Source: Sulfitobacter sp. D7 (GTDB lineage Bacteria > Pseudomonadota > Alphaproteobacteria > Rhodobacterales > Rhodobacteraceae). From it: 64,000 nt of DNA. The notes below the pieces were generated by a model. It did not search any database. It had not been told where the DNA came from and was given only the letters and a program-made list of their open reading frames with translations. Each line of letters begins with the position of its first letter. Positions within the stretch are counted from its first letter, which is position 1. Location: contig NZ_CP020694.1 of NCBI RefSeq assembly GCF_003611275.1, positions 1,736,001-1,800,000 on the forward strand, read 5' to 3'. Position numbers and translations under genes: made by a program. Shown in pieces: positions 52,703 to 63,860 of the stretch.

Positions 52703-54514
52703 ATGGCACGCGCACCCCTTTTACAACTCACCGACATTTCGCTGACCTTTGGCGGCGATCCTGTTTTCGAAGACCTCTCACTGGTGATTCAGACCGGCGA
52801 CAGGCTGGCTTTGGTCGGCCGCAACGGCTCGGGCAAATCGACCCTGATGAAGGTCATGGCCGGGCTGGTCGAGCCTGACAGCGGTGCGGTGATTGCCGGG
52901 CCCGGCGTGTCGGTCGGCTATATGGAGCAGGAACCCGATCTTACGGGGTTCGAGACGCTTGGCGATTTCGCCGCACACGGTCTTGATCCGGGCGAGATGT
53001 ACAAGGTCGAACGCGCGGGCGAGGGGCTGAAGTTCGACCCCGCACGCCCCGTCGCCACCGCTTCGGGCGGCGAACGCCGCCGTGCGGCACTGGCGCGGCT
53101 GATGGCCGAAGAGCCCGAGCTGATGCTGCTGGACGAACCGACCAACCACCTCGACATCGAAGCCATCGCTTGGCTCGAATCCGAGCTGAAGGGCACCCGC
53201 ACGGCCTTTGTCATCATCAGCCACGACCGCGCTTTTCTGCGCGAATTGACCCGCGCGACCCTTTGGGTGGACCGCGGGGCCGTGCGCCGACAGGACATCG
53301 GTTTTGAAGGCTTTGAGGCTTGGCGCGATCAGGTCTGGGAAGAGGAGGACATGCAGCGTCACAAGCTGAACCGCAAGATCAAGGCCGAGGCCCGTTGGGC
53401 GGTCGAAGGCATCTCTGCGCGGCGCAAACGCAATCAGGGCCGGGTGCGGGCGCTTCAGGATCTCCGCGCCGAACGGTCGGCCCAGATCAAACGGCAAGGC
53501 ACGGCGGCCATGGCGTTGGAGGCCGGGCCGAAGTCTGGCCGCAAGGTGATCGAAGCTGCGGGGATCGCCAAGAAATTCGGTGACAAACAGATCCTGCGGG
53601 ATTTCTCGATCACTGTGCAACGCGGCGACCGGATCGCGCTGGTGGGGCCGAACGGCGTGGGCAAGACCACGCTGCTGAACATGCTGATCGGGAAAGAACA
53701 GCCCGATTCAGGCGAGATCAAGCTCGGCACCAATCTGGAACTGGCGCTTTTCGATCAGGCCCGTGCGCAGCTTGACGGGGACATGACCCTTTGGGACAGC
53801 CTCACGGGGGATCCTGACATGCGCGTGTCAGGCAAGGCCGATCAGGTGCTGGTGCGCGGACAGCCCAAACATGTGGTCGGCTACCTAAAAGAATTCCTCT
53901 TTGACGAGGGGCAGGCCCGCGCGCCTGTGCGCTCGCTCTCAGGCGGGGAAAAGGCGCGGCTGCTGCTGGCCAAGATCATGGCACGGTCCTCGAACCTTTT
54001 GGTGCTCGACGAGCCGACAAACGATCTGGATGTTGAGACGCTTGACCTGATGCAAGAACTCTTGGGCAACTACGACGGCACCGTGCTGCTGGTCAGCCAC
54101 GACCGTGACTTCCTTGACCGCGTGGCCGCCACCACCATCGCCATGGAAGGCGACGGGCGTGCCACGGTCTATGCCGGCGGCTGGAGCGACTATCTGGCGC
54201 AGCGCGACCAGGATGATTTTTCCGACAGCGTGGTAAAGTCCAAGCCCGGCAAGGCCGAGCCGAAAGCAGAGAAGAAACAATCCGTCTCAGGTCTCAGCTT
54301 TACCGAAAAGCACCGGCTCGAAGCGCTGCCGGGTGAGATTGAGCGTCTTGAGGCGGAGATCGGCAAACTCGAAGAACTGCTTAGCGACGCGGAGTTGTTC
54401 ACCCGTGAGCCGGTGAAGTTCCAAAAGGCCACCGATGCGCTGGTGCAGCGGCACGAAAAACTGTCCGACGCCGAGGAAGAGTGGATGGCGCTGGAGGAAA
54501 AGGCGCAGGGTTAA
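52703..54514 (+). CDS. ABC-F family ATPase (Uup-like)
   Basis: The 603-residue soluble protein has two ATP-binding cassettes with Walker A GRNGSGKST (about 34-42) and GPNGVGKTT (about 316-324). Signature motifs are ASGGERRRAALARL and LSGGEKARLLLAKI, with Walker B LMLLDEPTNHLD and LLVLDEPTNDLD. A charged linker connects the cassettes (HKLNRKIKAEARWAVEG), and the C terminus is a coiled coil. ABC-F proteins act on the ribosome or on DNA branch structures; the C-terminal coiled coil points to the Uup type. No membrane helices are present. Confidence 0.9.
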   Translation: MARAPLLQLTDISLTFGGDPVFEDLSLVIQTGDRLALVGRNGSGKSTLMKVMAGLVEPDSGAVIAGPGVSVGYMEQEPDLTGFETLGDFAAHGLDPGEMYKVERAGEGLKFDPARPVATASGGERRRAALARLMAEEPELMLLDEPTNHLDIEAIAWLESELKGTRTAFVIISHDRAFLRELTRATLWVDRGAVRRQDIGFEGFEAWRDQVWEEEDMQRHKLNRKIKAEARWAVEGISARRKRNQGRVRALQDLRAERSAQIKRQGTAAMALEAGPKSGRKVIEAAGIAKKFGDKQILRDFSITVQRGDRIALVGPNGVGKTTLLNMLIGKEQPDSGEIKLGTNLELALFDQARAQLDGDMTLWDSLTGDPDMRVSGKADQVLVRGQPKHVVGYLKEFLFDEGQARAPVRSLSGGEKARLLLAKIMARSSNLLVLDEPTNDLDVETLDLMQELLGNYDGTVLLVSHDRDFLDRVAATTIAMEGDGRATVYAGGWSDYLAQRDQDDFSDSVVKSKPGKAEPKAEKKQSVSGLSFTEKHRLEALPGEIERLEAEIGKLEELLSDAELFTREPVKFQKATDALVQRHEKLSDAEEEWMALEEKAQG

Positions 54515-55122
54515 CCCCCCGCGTCTTTCAGGGCGATCTGCGGCCGGTATCCATTGCGGAAGGCGGCGAAGCTGCTGGGCGGAGTGAGCAGGGTGACACG
54601 GCCCCGAGGGCGTGGTTGCGCCGGGCCGTAGCCTGAGGGCTGATAGCGGTGGAAGGCATCGCCGAACAGCACCCCACTCTGGCCTTCATGATCTAAGACA
54701 AAAGACCCGTCAGGCAGGTCGTGCATCGCCACATCCGCATGGCGACGCTGTTGGAAAACGCGCGGCACGGCGCGTTCGCTGTGCAACTGACGGTCAAGGG
54801 CCGCAGCAGGCCCCGACACATCGCAGCACGCCCGAAAACGTCGGTAATCCGCGGCGCGGCATTCAGCGCAGGGCCGGTGACCTGCGGCAAAGGCCACGGC
54901 CTCGTCCAGAAAGAAAAGCTCGGTATAGTGCCGCGGGGCCATCAACTGCCGCCGACGGCCCTTAAAGCTGAGCACACAGCACACCCAATTCTGATGCGCC
55001 CAACGGCGTTTGGGGTGCAGACCGTTTTCATCGTGCAGGATACCGCGATTGCCCATGAACCCACCCCGCGCGGGGTGGGCGATGATCTCTCCATCGGGCT
55101 GGACGCGGTTCTGCAGCGGCAT
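54511..55122 (-). CDS. Conserved hypothetical protein with HRPCAECR motif
   Basis: The 203-residue protein belongs to a widespread proteobacterial family I recognise by pattern but not by function: MGNRGILHDENG, RRWAHQNWVCCVLSFKGRRR, MAPRHYTELFFLDEAVA and AGHRPCAECRAADYRRF. The CxxC with nearby residues recalls the metal-binding domain of Ada-type proteins, so a zinc site is possible. Its ATG overlaps the SDR stop by one base (TGATG) and its end overlaps the ABC-F stop by 4 bases. Confidence 0.75.
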   Translation of the reverse strand: MPLQNRVQPDGEIIAHPARGGFMGNRGILHDENGLHPKRRWAHQNWVCCVLSFKGRRRQLMAPRHYTELFFLDEAVAFAAGHRPCAECRAADYRRFRACCDVSGPAAALDRQLHSERAVPRVFQQRRHADVAMHDLPDGSFVLDHEGQSGVLFGDAFHRYQPSGYGPAQPRPRGRVTLLTPPSSFAAFRNGYRPQIALKDAGG

Positions 55123-55877
55123 CAGCGCATCCGCAGCGCCCCATCAAGGCGGATAACCTCGCCGTTGAGATAGCCCATTTCAACGATGAACCCGGCCAAC
55201 CGCCCGTATTCCGAAGGATCGCCAAGGCGCGGCGGGTTGGGAACATCCTTGGCCAGATCCGCTTGCACTTCTTCCGGCAGGCCCGCCAGCATCGGCGTCT
55301 TGAAGATGCCGGGCGCGATGGTCATCACGCGGATGCCGTCTTTGGCCAGATCCCGCGCCATGGGCAGGGTCATGCCTACGATCCCGCCTTTGGACGCGGC
55401 ATAGGCGGCTTGGCCCTTTTGACCGTCGAAAGCGGCGATTGAGGCGGTGTTGATGATCACCCCCCGCGCCCCATCGTCTTCGGGAGTGTTCTTGGCCATG
55501 GCCACCGCTGCAAGCCGCGCCACGTTGAAACTGCCGACAAGGTTGATGTCGACCGTGCGTTGAAAGGCGTCCAAGGGGTGCGGCCCGTCGCGGCCTGTGG
55601 TCTTGATGCCAAGGGCAATACCTGCGCAGTTCACCGCCGCCGTGATCCAGCCCATCTTTTCCTGAGCATGGCCCACCGCTTTTTGGACCGAAGCCTCATC
55701 CGTCACATCGGTCATGACGAAATGCCCGCCGATTTCCTTGGCCACAGATTCGCCCCGTGCGGCGTCACGATCCAGCAGGGTGACCTGTGCCCCCTGCGAC
55801 GCAAAATAGCGCGCCGTGGCTTCGCCAAGCCCCGATGCGCCCCCGGTGACGATGGCGGCTGTACTGTCTAGTTTCAT
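55122..55877 (-). CDS. Short-chain dehydrogenase, 3-hydroxyacyl-CoA dehydrogenase type II-like
   Basis: The 251-residue SDR has [20 protein letters not shown], the NAG-type motif VNCAGIALG, Ser in [12 protein letters not shown] and the YxxxK pair in [12 protein letters not shown]. The insert [18 protein letters not shown] and the ending [20 protein letters not shown] resemble human HSD17B10-type 3-hydroxyacyl-CoA dehydrogenases. It probably oxidises short-chain 3-hydroxyacyl-CoA in fatty acid or isoleucine breakdown. It is first in a two-gene unit with the hypothetical gene. Confidence 0.87.
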   Translation of the reverse strand: MKLDSTAAIVTGGASGLGEATARYFASQGAQVTLLDRDAARGESVAKEIGGHFVMTDVTDEASVQKAVGHAQEKMGWITAAVNCAGIALGIKTTGRDGPHPLDAFQRTVDINLVGSFNVARLAAVAMAKNTPEDDGARGVIINTASIAAFDGQKGQAAYAASKGGIVGMTLPMARDLAKDGIRVMTIAPGIFKTPMLAGLPEEVQADLAKDVPNPPRLGDPSEYGRLAGFIVEMGYLNGEVIRLDGALRMR

Positions 55878-55990
55878 GATGGCTCCCCCCGATATGAACG
55901 CTTGTTCAGTTCAACACGAAGTCTCGCCCCATGCAAGCGATGCCGTTGCGGCGGGGGGCGAGGAAGGCCGTTGCCTTCCCCCCTTGGCAA

Positions 55991-57241
55991 TCAGCCGACC
56001 TGCACCAGCGCGTGGCGTTTCTTGCCCGCACTCAGCTTGATCGGAGAGGACAGCGCGCTCGCATCCAGCATCATGCCCGCATCGGTCAGCGGCTGGTCAT
56101 CAATCCGCGCGCCGTTCTCGGCAATCAGGCGCTTGGCCTCTTTGCCGGACCCGGCGAGACCCGATTTCACCAGCAGTTGCACGATAGAGACGCCATCGCC
56201 CACATCCGCCGCCGAGAGGGTCAGGGTGGGCAGATCGTCGCCCACACCGCCTTTTTCAAAGACTTCACGCGCCGTGGCTTCGGCGTTGCGCGCCGCTTCT
56301 TCGCCGTGCAGCAGGCCGGTGACCTCATTGGCCAAACGCACCTTTGCCTCGTTGATCTCGGACCCGGCGAGCGCGCCCAAACGGTCGCATTCATCGACCG
56401 GCAGCTCGGTGTAGAGTTTAAGGAAACGGCCCACATCGGCATCGGTGCAATTGCGCCAGAACTGCCAGAACTCATAAGGCGAAAGCATATCGCCGTTCAG
56501 CCAGACCGCGCCGCCCGCAGATTTGCCCATCTTCTTGCCGTCGCTGGTGGTCAAGAGGGGCGAGGTCAGGCCGTAAACTTCGCCGTCGATCACGCGTCGG
56601 GTGAGGTCGATGCCGTTGACGATGTTGCCCCATTGGTCGCTGCCGCCCATCTGCAGGATACAACCGTAGCGACGGTGAAGCTCCATAAAGTCATAGGCTT
56701 GGAGAATCATGTAGTTGAACTCAAGGAACGACAGCGATTGCTCGCGGTCCAGACGCGATTTTACGCTTTCAAAGCTGAGCATCCGGTTGATTGAGAAGTG
56801 CCGCCCGATGTCGCGCAGGAAATCGAGGTAGTTCAGCTCATCCAGCCACTCGGCGTTGTTGAGCATCAGCGCGTCGCTCGGCCCATCGCCATAATCAAGG
56901 TAGCGGGCAAAGACCTGACGAATGCCTTCGATATTGTCGTTGATCGCCTCGGGCGTGAGCAGGGGGCGCTCATCCGAGCGGAAGGATGGATCGCCCACCT
57001 TTGTCGTGCCGCCGCCCATCAGGGTGATCGGCTTGCCGCCGCATTTCTGCAACCAACGCAGCATCATGATATTGACCAGATGCCCCACGTGCAGCGATTT
57101 GGCCGTGGCGTCATAGCCCACATAGGCGGGGGCTGCGCCTTGTCGCAGGGCGTCGTCCAACCCCTGATAATCGGTGCAATCGGCCAGAAAGCCGCGCTGC
57201 ATCATCGTGTGGATGAACTCCGATTTGGGATGGTATGTCAT
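55991..57241 (-). CDS. tyrS: Tyrosyl-tRNA synthetase
   Basis: TyrS charges tRNA-Tyr. The 416-residue class I enzyme has [18 protein letters not shown] (HIGH-type motif near 50), [12 protein letters not shown] and the KMSKS-type [11 protein letters not shown]-terminal S4 domain follows ([20 protein letters not shown]). The ATG at MTYHPKSEF has GAGG upstream; the minus frame is open much further but that part is the complement of anmK. It diverges from anmK. Confidence 0.94.
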   Translation of the reverse strand: MTYHPKSEFIHTMMQRGFLADCTDYQGLDDALRQGAAPAYVGYDATAKSLHVGHLVNIMMLRWLQKCGGKPITLMGGGTTKVGDPSFRSDERPLLTPEAINDNIEGIRQVFARYLDYGDGPSDALMLNNAEWLDELNYLDFLRDIGRHFSINRMLSFESVKSRLDREQSLSFLEFNYMILQAYDFMELHRRYGCILQMGGSDQWGNIVNGIDLTRRVIDGEVYGLTSPLLTTSDGKKMGKSAGGAVWLNGDMLSPYEFWQFWRNCTDADVGRFLKLYTELPVDECDRLGALAGSEINEAKVRLANEVTGLLHGEEAARNAEATAREVFEKGGVGDDLPTLTLSAADVGDGVSIVQLLVKSGLAGSGKEAKRLIAENGARIDDQPLTDAGMMLDASALSSPIKLSAGKKRHALVQVG

Positions 57242-57307
57242 GGTGACTTGCCTCAAAACTGTATTGCGGGGCAATCTATATGCGTACGAGCGGCAAAGGA
57301 AAAGGCC

Positions 57308-58435
57308 ATGAATAGGGCCATGCACAGGCAACATGTCGGAACCGGTGTGGTGACGGCTCTGGGAATGATGTCGGGCACCTCTCTGGATGGGGTGGACGCC
57401 GCGATTTTGCGCACCGATGGGCAGGACATCACCAGCTTTGGGCGCAGCGCCTATCGCAGCTATTCGACTGAGGAACGTCGGGTGATCGCCGCCGGATTCG
57501 GGAAATGGCACGGGGCCGAGGTTGAGGCGGCAGCCCAAGCTGTCGAGTCCGCGCATCTGGCGCTGTTGGATGATGTGTTGAAAGATGAACCCGGGGTCGA
57601 GCTTGTCGGTTTCCACGGCCAGACCCTTGCCCATGCGCCGCGGATGCAGGGCACGCTGCAGGTGGGCGACGGGGCGCTATTGGCGCGCACCATCAACTTG
57701 CCCGTCGTCTGGGATTTCCGCAGCGCCGATGTCGAACTGGGCGGAGAGGGCGCGCCTTTGGCACCGTTCTTTCACCATGCCTGCGCGCGATTTGCAGGGC
57801 GGGAGGGCCCGGTGGCCTTTTTGAACCTCGGCGGCGTGGGCAACCTGACTTGGGTCGATCCGCGCGTTGCACGCCCAGAGGAAGAAGGCGCGCTGCTGGC
57901 TTTCGATACCGGCCCGGCAAATGCGCCGATCAACGATTTGATGCAGGCCCGCCTCGGCCAAGACTTTGACGAAGGCGGCAGACTGGCCGCGCGGGGCAGG
58001 GTGGAACATGGCGCGTTGGAGCTATTCCTTGCCGAGCCATACTTTGCACGCATGCCGCCCAAATCGCTCGACCGGAATGATTTCGCGGAAATGGTCGCCT
58101 TGGTCGGTGAACTGTCAGACGCCGATGCCTGTGCCACCCTGACCGCCATGTGCGCCGCTGGCGTGGCCGAGGCGATGCAGCACTGCCCGGCCCCGCCCGA
58201 GCGGGTCTATATCACGGGGGGCGGGCGCCATAATCCGGTGCTGATGCGGATGCTGGACGTCAGCCTTGATTGCCCTGTCGCTCCGGTGGAAGAGATCGGG
58301 TTGGATGGCGATATGCTGGAGGCACAGGCTTTTGCCTATCTCGCTGTACGCGTGGCGCGTGGCCTGCCGACCTCATGCCCTAGCACGACCGGCGTGCGTG
58401 CAGCAGTGGGTGGCGGTACTGTCAGCCGAGCATAG
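57308..58435 (+). CDS. anmK: Anhydro-N-acetylmuramic acid kinase
   Basis: AnmK opens and phosphorylates anhydroMurNAc from cell-wall recycling to MurNAc-6-phosphate. The 375-residue protein shows [54 protein letters not shown] and ITGGGRHNP, all family marks. Two ATGs (57308 and 57320) are possible; I chose the first because GGAAAAGG precedes it. It acts after NagZ, whose gene lies 14 kb away. Confidence 0.93.
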   Translation: MNRAMHRQHVGTGVVTALGMMSGTSLDGVDAAILRTDGQDITSFGRSAYRSYSTEERRVIAAGFGKWHGAEVEAAAQAVESAHLALLDDVLKDEPGVELVGFHGQTLAHAPRMQGTLQVGDGALLARTINLPVVWDFRSADVELGGEGAPLAPFFHHACARFAGREGPVAFLNLGGVGNLTWVDPRVARPEEEGALLAFDTGPANAPINDLMQARLGQDFDEGGRLAARGRVEHGALELFLAEPYFARMPPKSLDRNDFAEMVALVGELSDADACATLTAMCAAGVAEAMQHCPAPPERVYITGGGRHNPVLMRMLDVSLDCPVAPVEEIGLDGDMLEAQAFAYLAVRVARGLPTSCPSTTGVRAAVGGGTVSRA

Positions 58436-58441
58436 CCGCGT

Positions 58442-58983
58442 TCAGGTAGGTCCGGCGCTTGCCGGGATGTCGGTCAGCGGCAGCTCATAAAAGCAGATCG
58501 CCTTACGGGCGAAATCAGGCATTGGCTGGTAGGGCCCCCGCTCAATAAACCCAAGCGAGGCATAGAGCGCGCGGGCAGGGGCAAAGGCGATGGACGTGTC
58601 GAGATAGACCTTCTCAAACCCATCCTCCCGCGCCTGATCTATCAGCCTTTGGCAGATCGCGCGGCCCGCGCCGGTGCCACGGGCGGCATCCGTCATGAAG
58701 ACGCGCTTGATCTCGCTCTCGGTATCGCTCAGCGCATGGGACATGCCGCAGCCCAGAGGGATGCCGTCCCGCTCGGCCAACAGAATGATGCCGCGCGGGC
58801 GGGCGTGTTCATCGGCCAGACGGGCCATCAGAGCGCTGTATTTGTCTTGCGGATAGAAGGTCTCGACAATCCGCCGCTCGGTCGGGGCGAAAGTGTAAAG
58901 AAAGTCACGGTAGGCCCAGCAAAGTTCAACCACCGCCGCGAGATCCGCAGCGGTGGTGACAGGACGAATATCAACTTTAGACA

Positions 58984-58984
<1 letters not shown>
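58442..58984 (-). CDS. GNAT family N-acetyltransferase
   Basis: The 180-residue protein has the GNAT core: IILLAERDGIPLGCGMSH, then RVFMTDAARGTGAGRAICQR with the acetyl-CoA pyrophosphate loop, and IAFAPARALYASLGFIERGP near the C terminus. The substrate is unknown. Its ATG overlaps the enolase stop by one base (TGATG), so it is translated after eno, a pairing with no obvious metabolic meaning. It converges with anmK. Confidence 0.85.
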
Positions 58985-60294
<1,310 letters not shown>

Positions 60295-61197
60295 TTACCC
60301 CGGCAGGCCCGGCTTGGAAAGACCGCGGCGGGGCCGGGGGGTGATTTTGTGTTCGCGCAGCAGGGTATAGACCCCCGAGGCGATGATGATTGCGGCCCCC
60401 ACCAGCGTCAGCGTGTCGGGGGATTCGTCAAAGACCACGATCCCCGCGACCAACGCGAATAGCATCCGCATGTAACGAAAGGGCGTGACGAAGCTGACTT
60501 CGCCCACGCGCATGGCGGCCACGATGGCGTAATAGGCCATCACACCGATCACCATCGCGGCGGCAAGATAGACCACCTCGGCCCCGCCGGGCATGGCGGC
60601 GGGGGTGCCAGCGGCCAGCATCAGGATCAGGCCCGCCGGGACCAGCACGATAAAGGCAAGAAAGCTAAGCTGCATGGAACTGATGCTTTTGGGGACTTTA
60701 CGGGTCGCCAGATCGCGAAGCGCAAGGCCGATGACACCTGCCACGGCAAAGAGCGACAGCGCGTTGAACCCCTCTAACCCCGGCCGGACGATCAGCAGCA
60801 CGCCGAGGAAACCCACGACAATCGCGCTCCAACGGCGCCAGCCGACGGGTTCCCCCAGAAACAGCGCCGCACCAAGGGTCACGGCCAGCGGGGTCGCCTG
60901 CAAAATTGCGGAGGCCGAGGAAAGCGGCGTCAGCACGATGGCAGTCACGAAACAAAGGGTGCCCAGCACCTCACCCACGGCGCGCAGCAGGATCGGCCCG
61001 GTGAGCATATCCGCAGAGAACAACCGCCGCCCCTGAATGCGCAGGATCACGGCAAAGATCGCCCCGCCGCCCGCGCCCAACAGCGCGATGATCTGCCCCA
61101 CGGGGAGGGCATCGCTCGTCAGTTTGACGAACATATCCTCAATGGCGAAACCGGCCATGGCCAGCACCATCAGCATCGCGCCGCGCAGATTGTCCAT
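60295..61197 (-). CDS. DMT-superfamily transporter (EamA domains)
   Basis: The 300-residue protein has ten predicted membrane helices forming two EamA repeats. One ends near FLGVLLIVRPGLEGF and the second near LTLVGAAIIIASGVYTLLRE, each with the typical PL/AA-rich helix (SASAILQATPLAVTLGAALFL in the first). Such proteins export or take up amino acids and other metabolites. The substrate is unknown. It lies upstream of eno on the same strand and diverges from the second AbrB-type gene. Confidence 0.86.
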   Translation of the reverse strand: MDNLRGAMLMVLAMAGFAIEDMFVKLTSDALPVGQIIALLGAGGGAIFAVILRIQGRRLFSADMLTGPILLRAVGEVLGTLCFVTAIVLTPLSSASAILQATPLAVTLGAALFLGEPVGWRRWSAIVVGFLGVLLIVRPGLEGFNALSLFAVAGVIGLALRDLATRKVPKSISSMQLSFLAFIVLVPAGLILMLAAGTPAAMPGGAEVVYLAAAMVIGVMAYYAIVAAMRVGEVSFVTPFRYMRMLFALVAGIVVFDESPDTLTLVGAAIIIASGVYTLLREHKITPRPRRGLSKPGLPG

Positions 61198-61326
61198 GTT
61201 ATCGCCCTTTCACACCGGATATTGCCAATCGCCCATGAACCTTTTGCGATGAAAGGGCAAGAGCCCAAAATGCGCGTCATGCGTGTGGCTCTGGCGCCCG
61301 CTAAGGCAGGGTGCTAGCCATCATGC

Positions 61327-62388
61327 ATGAGATGGCCCAGCCTTTCCCTTGCCCCGCGTGACACCCTGCTGACCCTTGCCACAGGGGGTCTTGGCGCGCT
61401 GCTGTTTTGGTGGCTCAACGCCCCTGTCTATATGCTGCTGGGGCCGGTGATCGCGGTGAGTGGTCTGGGGCTGGCCGGTCTGCGCACGGCGGTCGACCCG
61501 CGGCTGCGGGATGCCTGTTTCGTGGTGCTGGGCATCGCTGTCGGCGCGGGATTTAACCAAGATGCGGTCAACGCCATGGTGCGCTGGCCGCTGGCCTTTG
61601 TATTTATGACGGGGGTGATCTGGGGGATTATGGCTGTCTGCCGCTGGATGCTGGCGCGGTATTTCGGTTTCGACGCGCGTTCCGCGCTTCTGGCCTCGGC
61701 TCCGGGGCATCTGAGTTTCGTCATGGCGATTGCCAGCGACGGAGGCTCTGACGTGCCGCGGATTTCGATCACCCAGTCGGTCCGGCTTTTGGCATTGACC
61801 ATTGTCGTGCCTTTTGCCGCTTTGCTGATGGGCGTCGATATGACCGGCAATATCGCCCCGGCGGGCGCGGGGATGGAGGTGCTCTCAATCTTCGTGATGA
61901 TCTTTGCGGCCGTGGTTGTAGGGCTGATCTTTGCCCGGCTTTCGGTGCCCGCACCACTTTTGATGGGGGCGATGGTGGTCTCTGCCATCGCGCATCTGAC
62001 CAAGTTGGAGACCGGGGTGCTGCCGGGTTGGCTGACCCTTATCGCCTATCTGGTGCTGGGCTGCCTGATCGGCACGCGGTTCTCTGGGATCACGCCCGCG
62101 CGGTTTGTCAGCGGGCTTGGCGCGGGGCTGGCGATTACCGGCGTGGCCGTCGGGCTGGCGGGGCTGGGTGCTGTGCCTGTGGCTTGGGCGCTCGGCATGC
62201 CGCTGGGCCATGTGTTGGTGGCTTTCGCGCCCGGTGGGCTTGAGACGATGATCGCGCTTGGCGCGGTGCTGGCCGTGGTGCCGGGGTTTGTCGCCGCCTG
62301 CCACATCATGCGGCTGGTGGTGCTGAGCGTGCTGTTGCCCGCCATGCTGTCGCGCGTCTCCCGCCGAGAAAAGCGTCCCGCCGAGTGA
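61327..62388 (+). CDS. AbrB-type multispanning membrane protein, second copy
   Basis: The 353-residue protein shares its build with the tricarboxylate-island member: the N-terminal GALLFWWLNAP segment, then SAPGHLSFVMAIASDGG in the middle and FAPGGLETMIALGAV near the C terminus, on about ten helices. Database names for this family (AbrB transcriptional regulator, ammonia monooxygenase) are probably misleading. It is a single gene, diverging from the EamA transporter and converging with the NYN gene 10 bases away. Confidence 0.8.
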   Translation: MRWPSLSLAPRDTLLTLATGGLGALLFWWLNAPVYMLLGPVIAVSGLGLAGLRTAVDPRLRDACFVVLGIAVGAGFNQDAVNAMVRWPLAFVFMTGVIWGIMAVCRWMLARYFGFDARSALLASAPGHLSFVMAIASDGGSDVPRISITQSVRLLALTIVVPFAALLMGVDMTGNIAPAGAGMEVLSIFVMIFAAVVVGLIFARLSVPAPLLMGAMVVSAIAHLTKLETGVLPGWLTLIAYLVLGCLIGTRFSGITPARFVSGLGAGLAITGVAVGLAGLGAVPVAWALGMPLGHVLVAFAPGGLETMIALGAVLAVVPGFVAACHIMRLVVLSVLLPAMLSRVSRREKRPAE

Positions 62389-62398
62389 TACGCAGGCG

Positions 62399-63097
62399 TT
62401 AAGGTTTCAGCCGCACCATCAGCCGATTGCCTGTCTTTCGGGTTTCCAATGCCTTCAGATCAGCCGCCAAGGCGCTCAGTTTGCCATGGCCGTATGTCCG
62501 GCTGTCAAAATCCGGATGCGCAGCCTGTATCGTCTGGCCGATCTGGCCGAGATTGTACCAATCGTCCTCAGTGTCGATCTTATCCATCGCGGCTTTGAAC
62601 AGGGGCAGGGCGTCGGCCACTTTGGCGCTGGCGCGGGACGTTGTATCCGGCTCCGCGCCGTCGAGGTTTTCAATTAGAATGAAGCGGTTATAGACGTTGC
62701 GCAGCGAATCGTGGGTCTTCTTTTCGCCGATGCCGATCACCGTCACCCCATCTTCGCGCAGACGGTTCACCAGCGCGGTGAAGTCACTGTCGGACGAGAC
62801 GATCACGATGATATCGAAGCGGCGGCTATGCAGAATGTCCATCGCCTGAATGACCAGACCGATGTCGCTGGCGTTTTTGCCCTTGGTGTTGGCGGTTTCC
62901 TGATGGGCCACCAAGCCCAACTCGCGGATCGGCGCCTTCCATCCTTTGAGGTGGTCATTCGACCAATCGCCATAGACGCGGCGCAGGGCGGGCTCTCCGA
63001 TGGTTGTGACCTCCCGCATGATGGCCGCGGCATGTTTGGCCGGGACATTGTCGGCGTCGATTAACACGGCCAGAAGCGGGCGGTCACGGTCGGTCAT
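62399..63097 (-). CDS. NYN-domain ribonuclease-like protein with C-terminal OST-HTH/LOTUS-like domain
   Basis: The 232-residue protein starts with a PIN-like NYN domain. AVLIDADNVPAK, KGKNASDIGLVIQAMDIL and IVIVSSDSDFTALVNRLRE supply the acidic metal ligands (Asp14, Asp16 and later Asps). After a linker, about 160-232 form an OST-HTH/LOTUS-like winged helix (DWYNLGQIGQTIQAAHPDF). This combination is thought to cleave or bind RNA. Its ATG overlaps the Fur-family stop (ATGA), so the two are co-translated. Confidence 0.83.
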   Translation of the reverse strand: MTDRDRPLLAVLIDADNVPAKHAAAIMREVTTIGEPALRRVYGDWSNDHLKGWKAPIRELGLVAHQETANTKGKNASDIGLVIQAMDILHSRRFDIIVIVSSDSDFTALVNRLREDGVTVIGIGEKKTHDSLRNVYNRFILIENLDGAEPDTTSRASAKVADALPLFKAAMDKIDTEDDWYNLGQIGQTIQAAHPDFDSRTYGHGKLSALAADLKALETRKTGNRLMVRLKP

Positions 63098-63513
63098 GGG
63101 TCATCCTTCTTGATTGGCACACCGTAAAGTTCCATCCGGTGCCCCTGCAGTTTGTAACCCAATTTACGCGCGATACGTTCCTGAAGCTCTTCGATTTCTG
63201 CGTCGACGAACTCAATCACCTCGCCGGAATTCACGTCGATCAGGTGGTCGTGATGTTCGCGCTGCGCATCTTCATAGCGCGCCCGGCCATCGCCGAATTC
63301 TAACTTGTCGAGGATGCCTGCCTCTTCGAACAGTTTCACCGTGCGGTAAACCGTGGCGATAGAGATGCCGCTGTCGATCTCAGTGGCGCGGGCCAGCAAT
63401 TCCTCGGCATCGGGGTGGTCGTCACTGTCGTGAATTACCTGCGCGATGACCCGGCGTTGACCTGTCATGCGCAGGCCCATGGCCTCGCACCGTTTGATGA
63501 TCGGGTTGCGCAT
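63094..63513 (-). CDS. Fur-family metal-responsive regulator (Fur/Mur type)
   Basis: The 139-residue repressor has an N-terminal winged helix (GLRMTGQRRVIAQVIHDSDD, ISIATVYRTVKLFEEAG). The metal/dimer domain contains REHHDHLIDVNSGEVIEF. It has no C-terminal CxxC pairs, as in alphaproteobacterial Fur/Mur, which in Rhodobacteraceae often senses manganese. AAGGGCG about 6 bases before the ATG at MRNPIIKRCE sets the start. The downstream gene in the operon encodes the NYN protein. Confidence 0.88.
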   Translation of the reverse strand: MRNPIIKRCEAMGLRMTGQRRVIAQVIHDSDDHPDAEELLARATEIDSGISIATVYRTVKLFEEAGILDKLEFGDGRARYEDAQREHHDHLIDVNSGEVIEFVDAEIEELQERIARKLGYKLQGHRMELYGVPIKKDDP

Positions 63514-63860
63514 CGTTTCGCCCTTCGTCCGTCGGACCACGTTCCTAACATTCTAGCGCGGTCAGACGCCACCGCAATTGAACCCCGCCGGTTGACTTTT
63601 GCCCGCGCACCGCCCATGTGGGGGTCAAGCGAAGCCTTCTGCCGCGTGAGCAGTATCAGCGCCAAGTCCCATAAGGGGCCTCTGGACGCTGACGACAAGG
63701 CCCGCCGATGTTCCCAAAATCACGCGTGGGGCCAAGCGCGACAGACGGGTGTGAGGCATGTGGCCTGCGCCCGCGATCTGGCTTGCGCGACCCCGTGGCG
63801 CCTGAATTGGGCGCGGCGACTAAGGATGGTGCGCGCTCTTGCGTGCCGGAAAGTGAACGA
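63514..63860. other. Gap between the Fur-family gene and the helicase gene
   Basis: A 347-base divergent region that should hold both promoters. A plus-strand frame covering most of it starts inside the fur complement and ends over the helicase start, with an arginine-rich composition typical of non-coding GC-rich DNA. I see no RNA gene or repeat. Confidence 0.4.
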
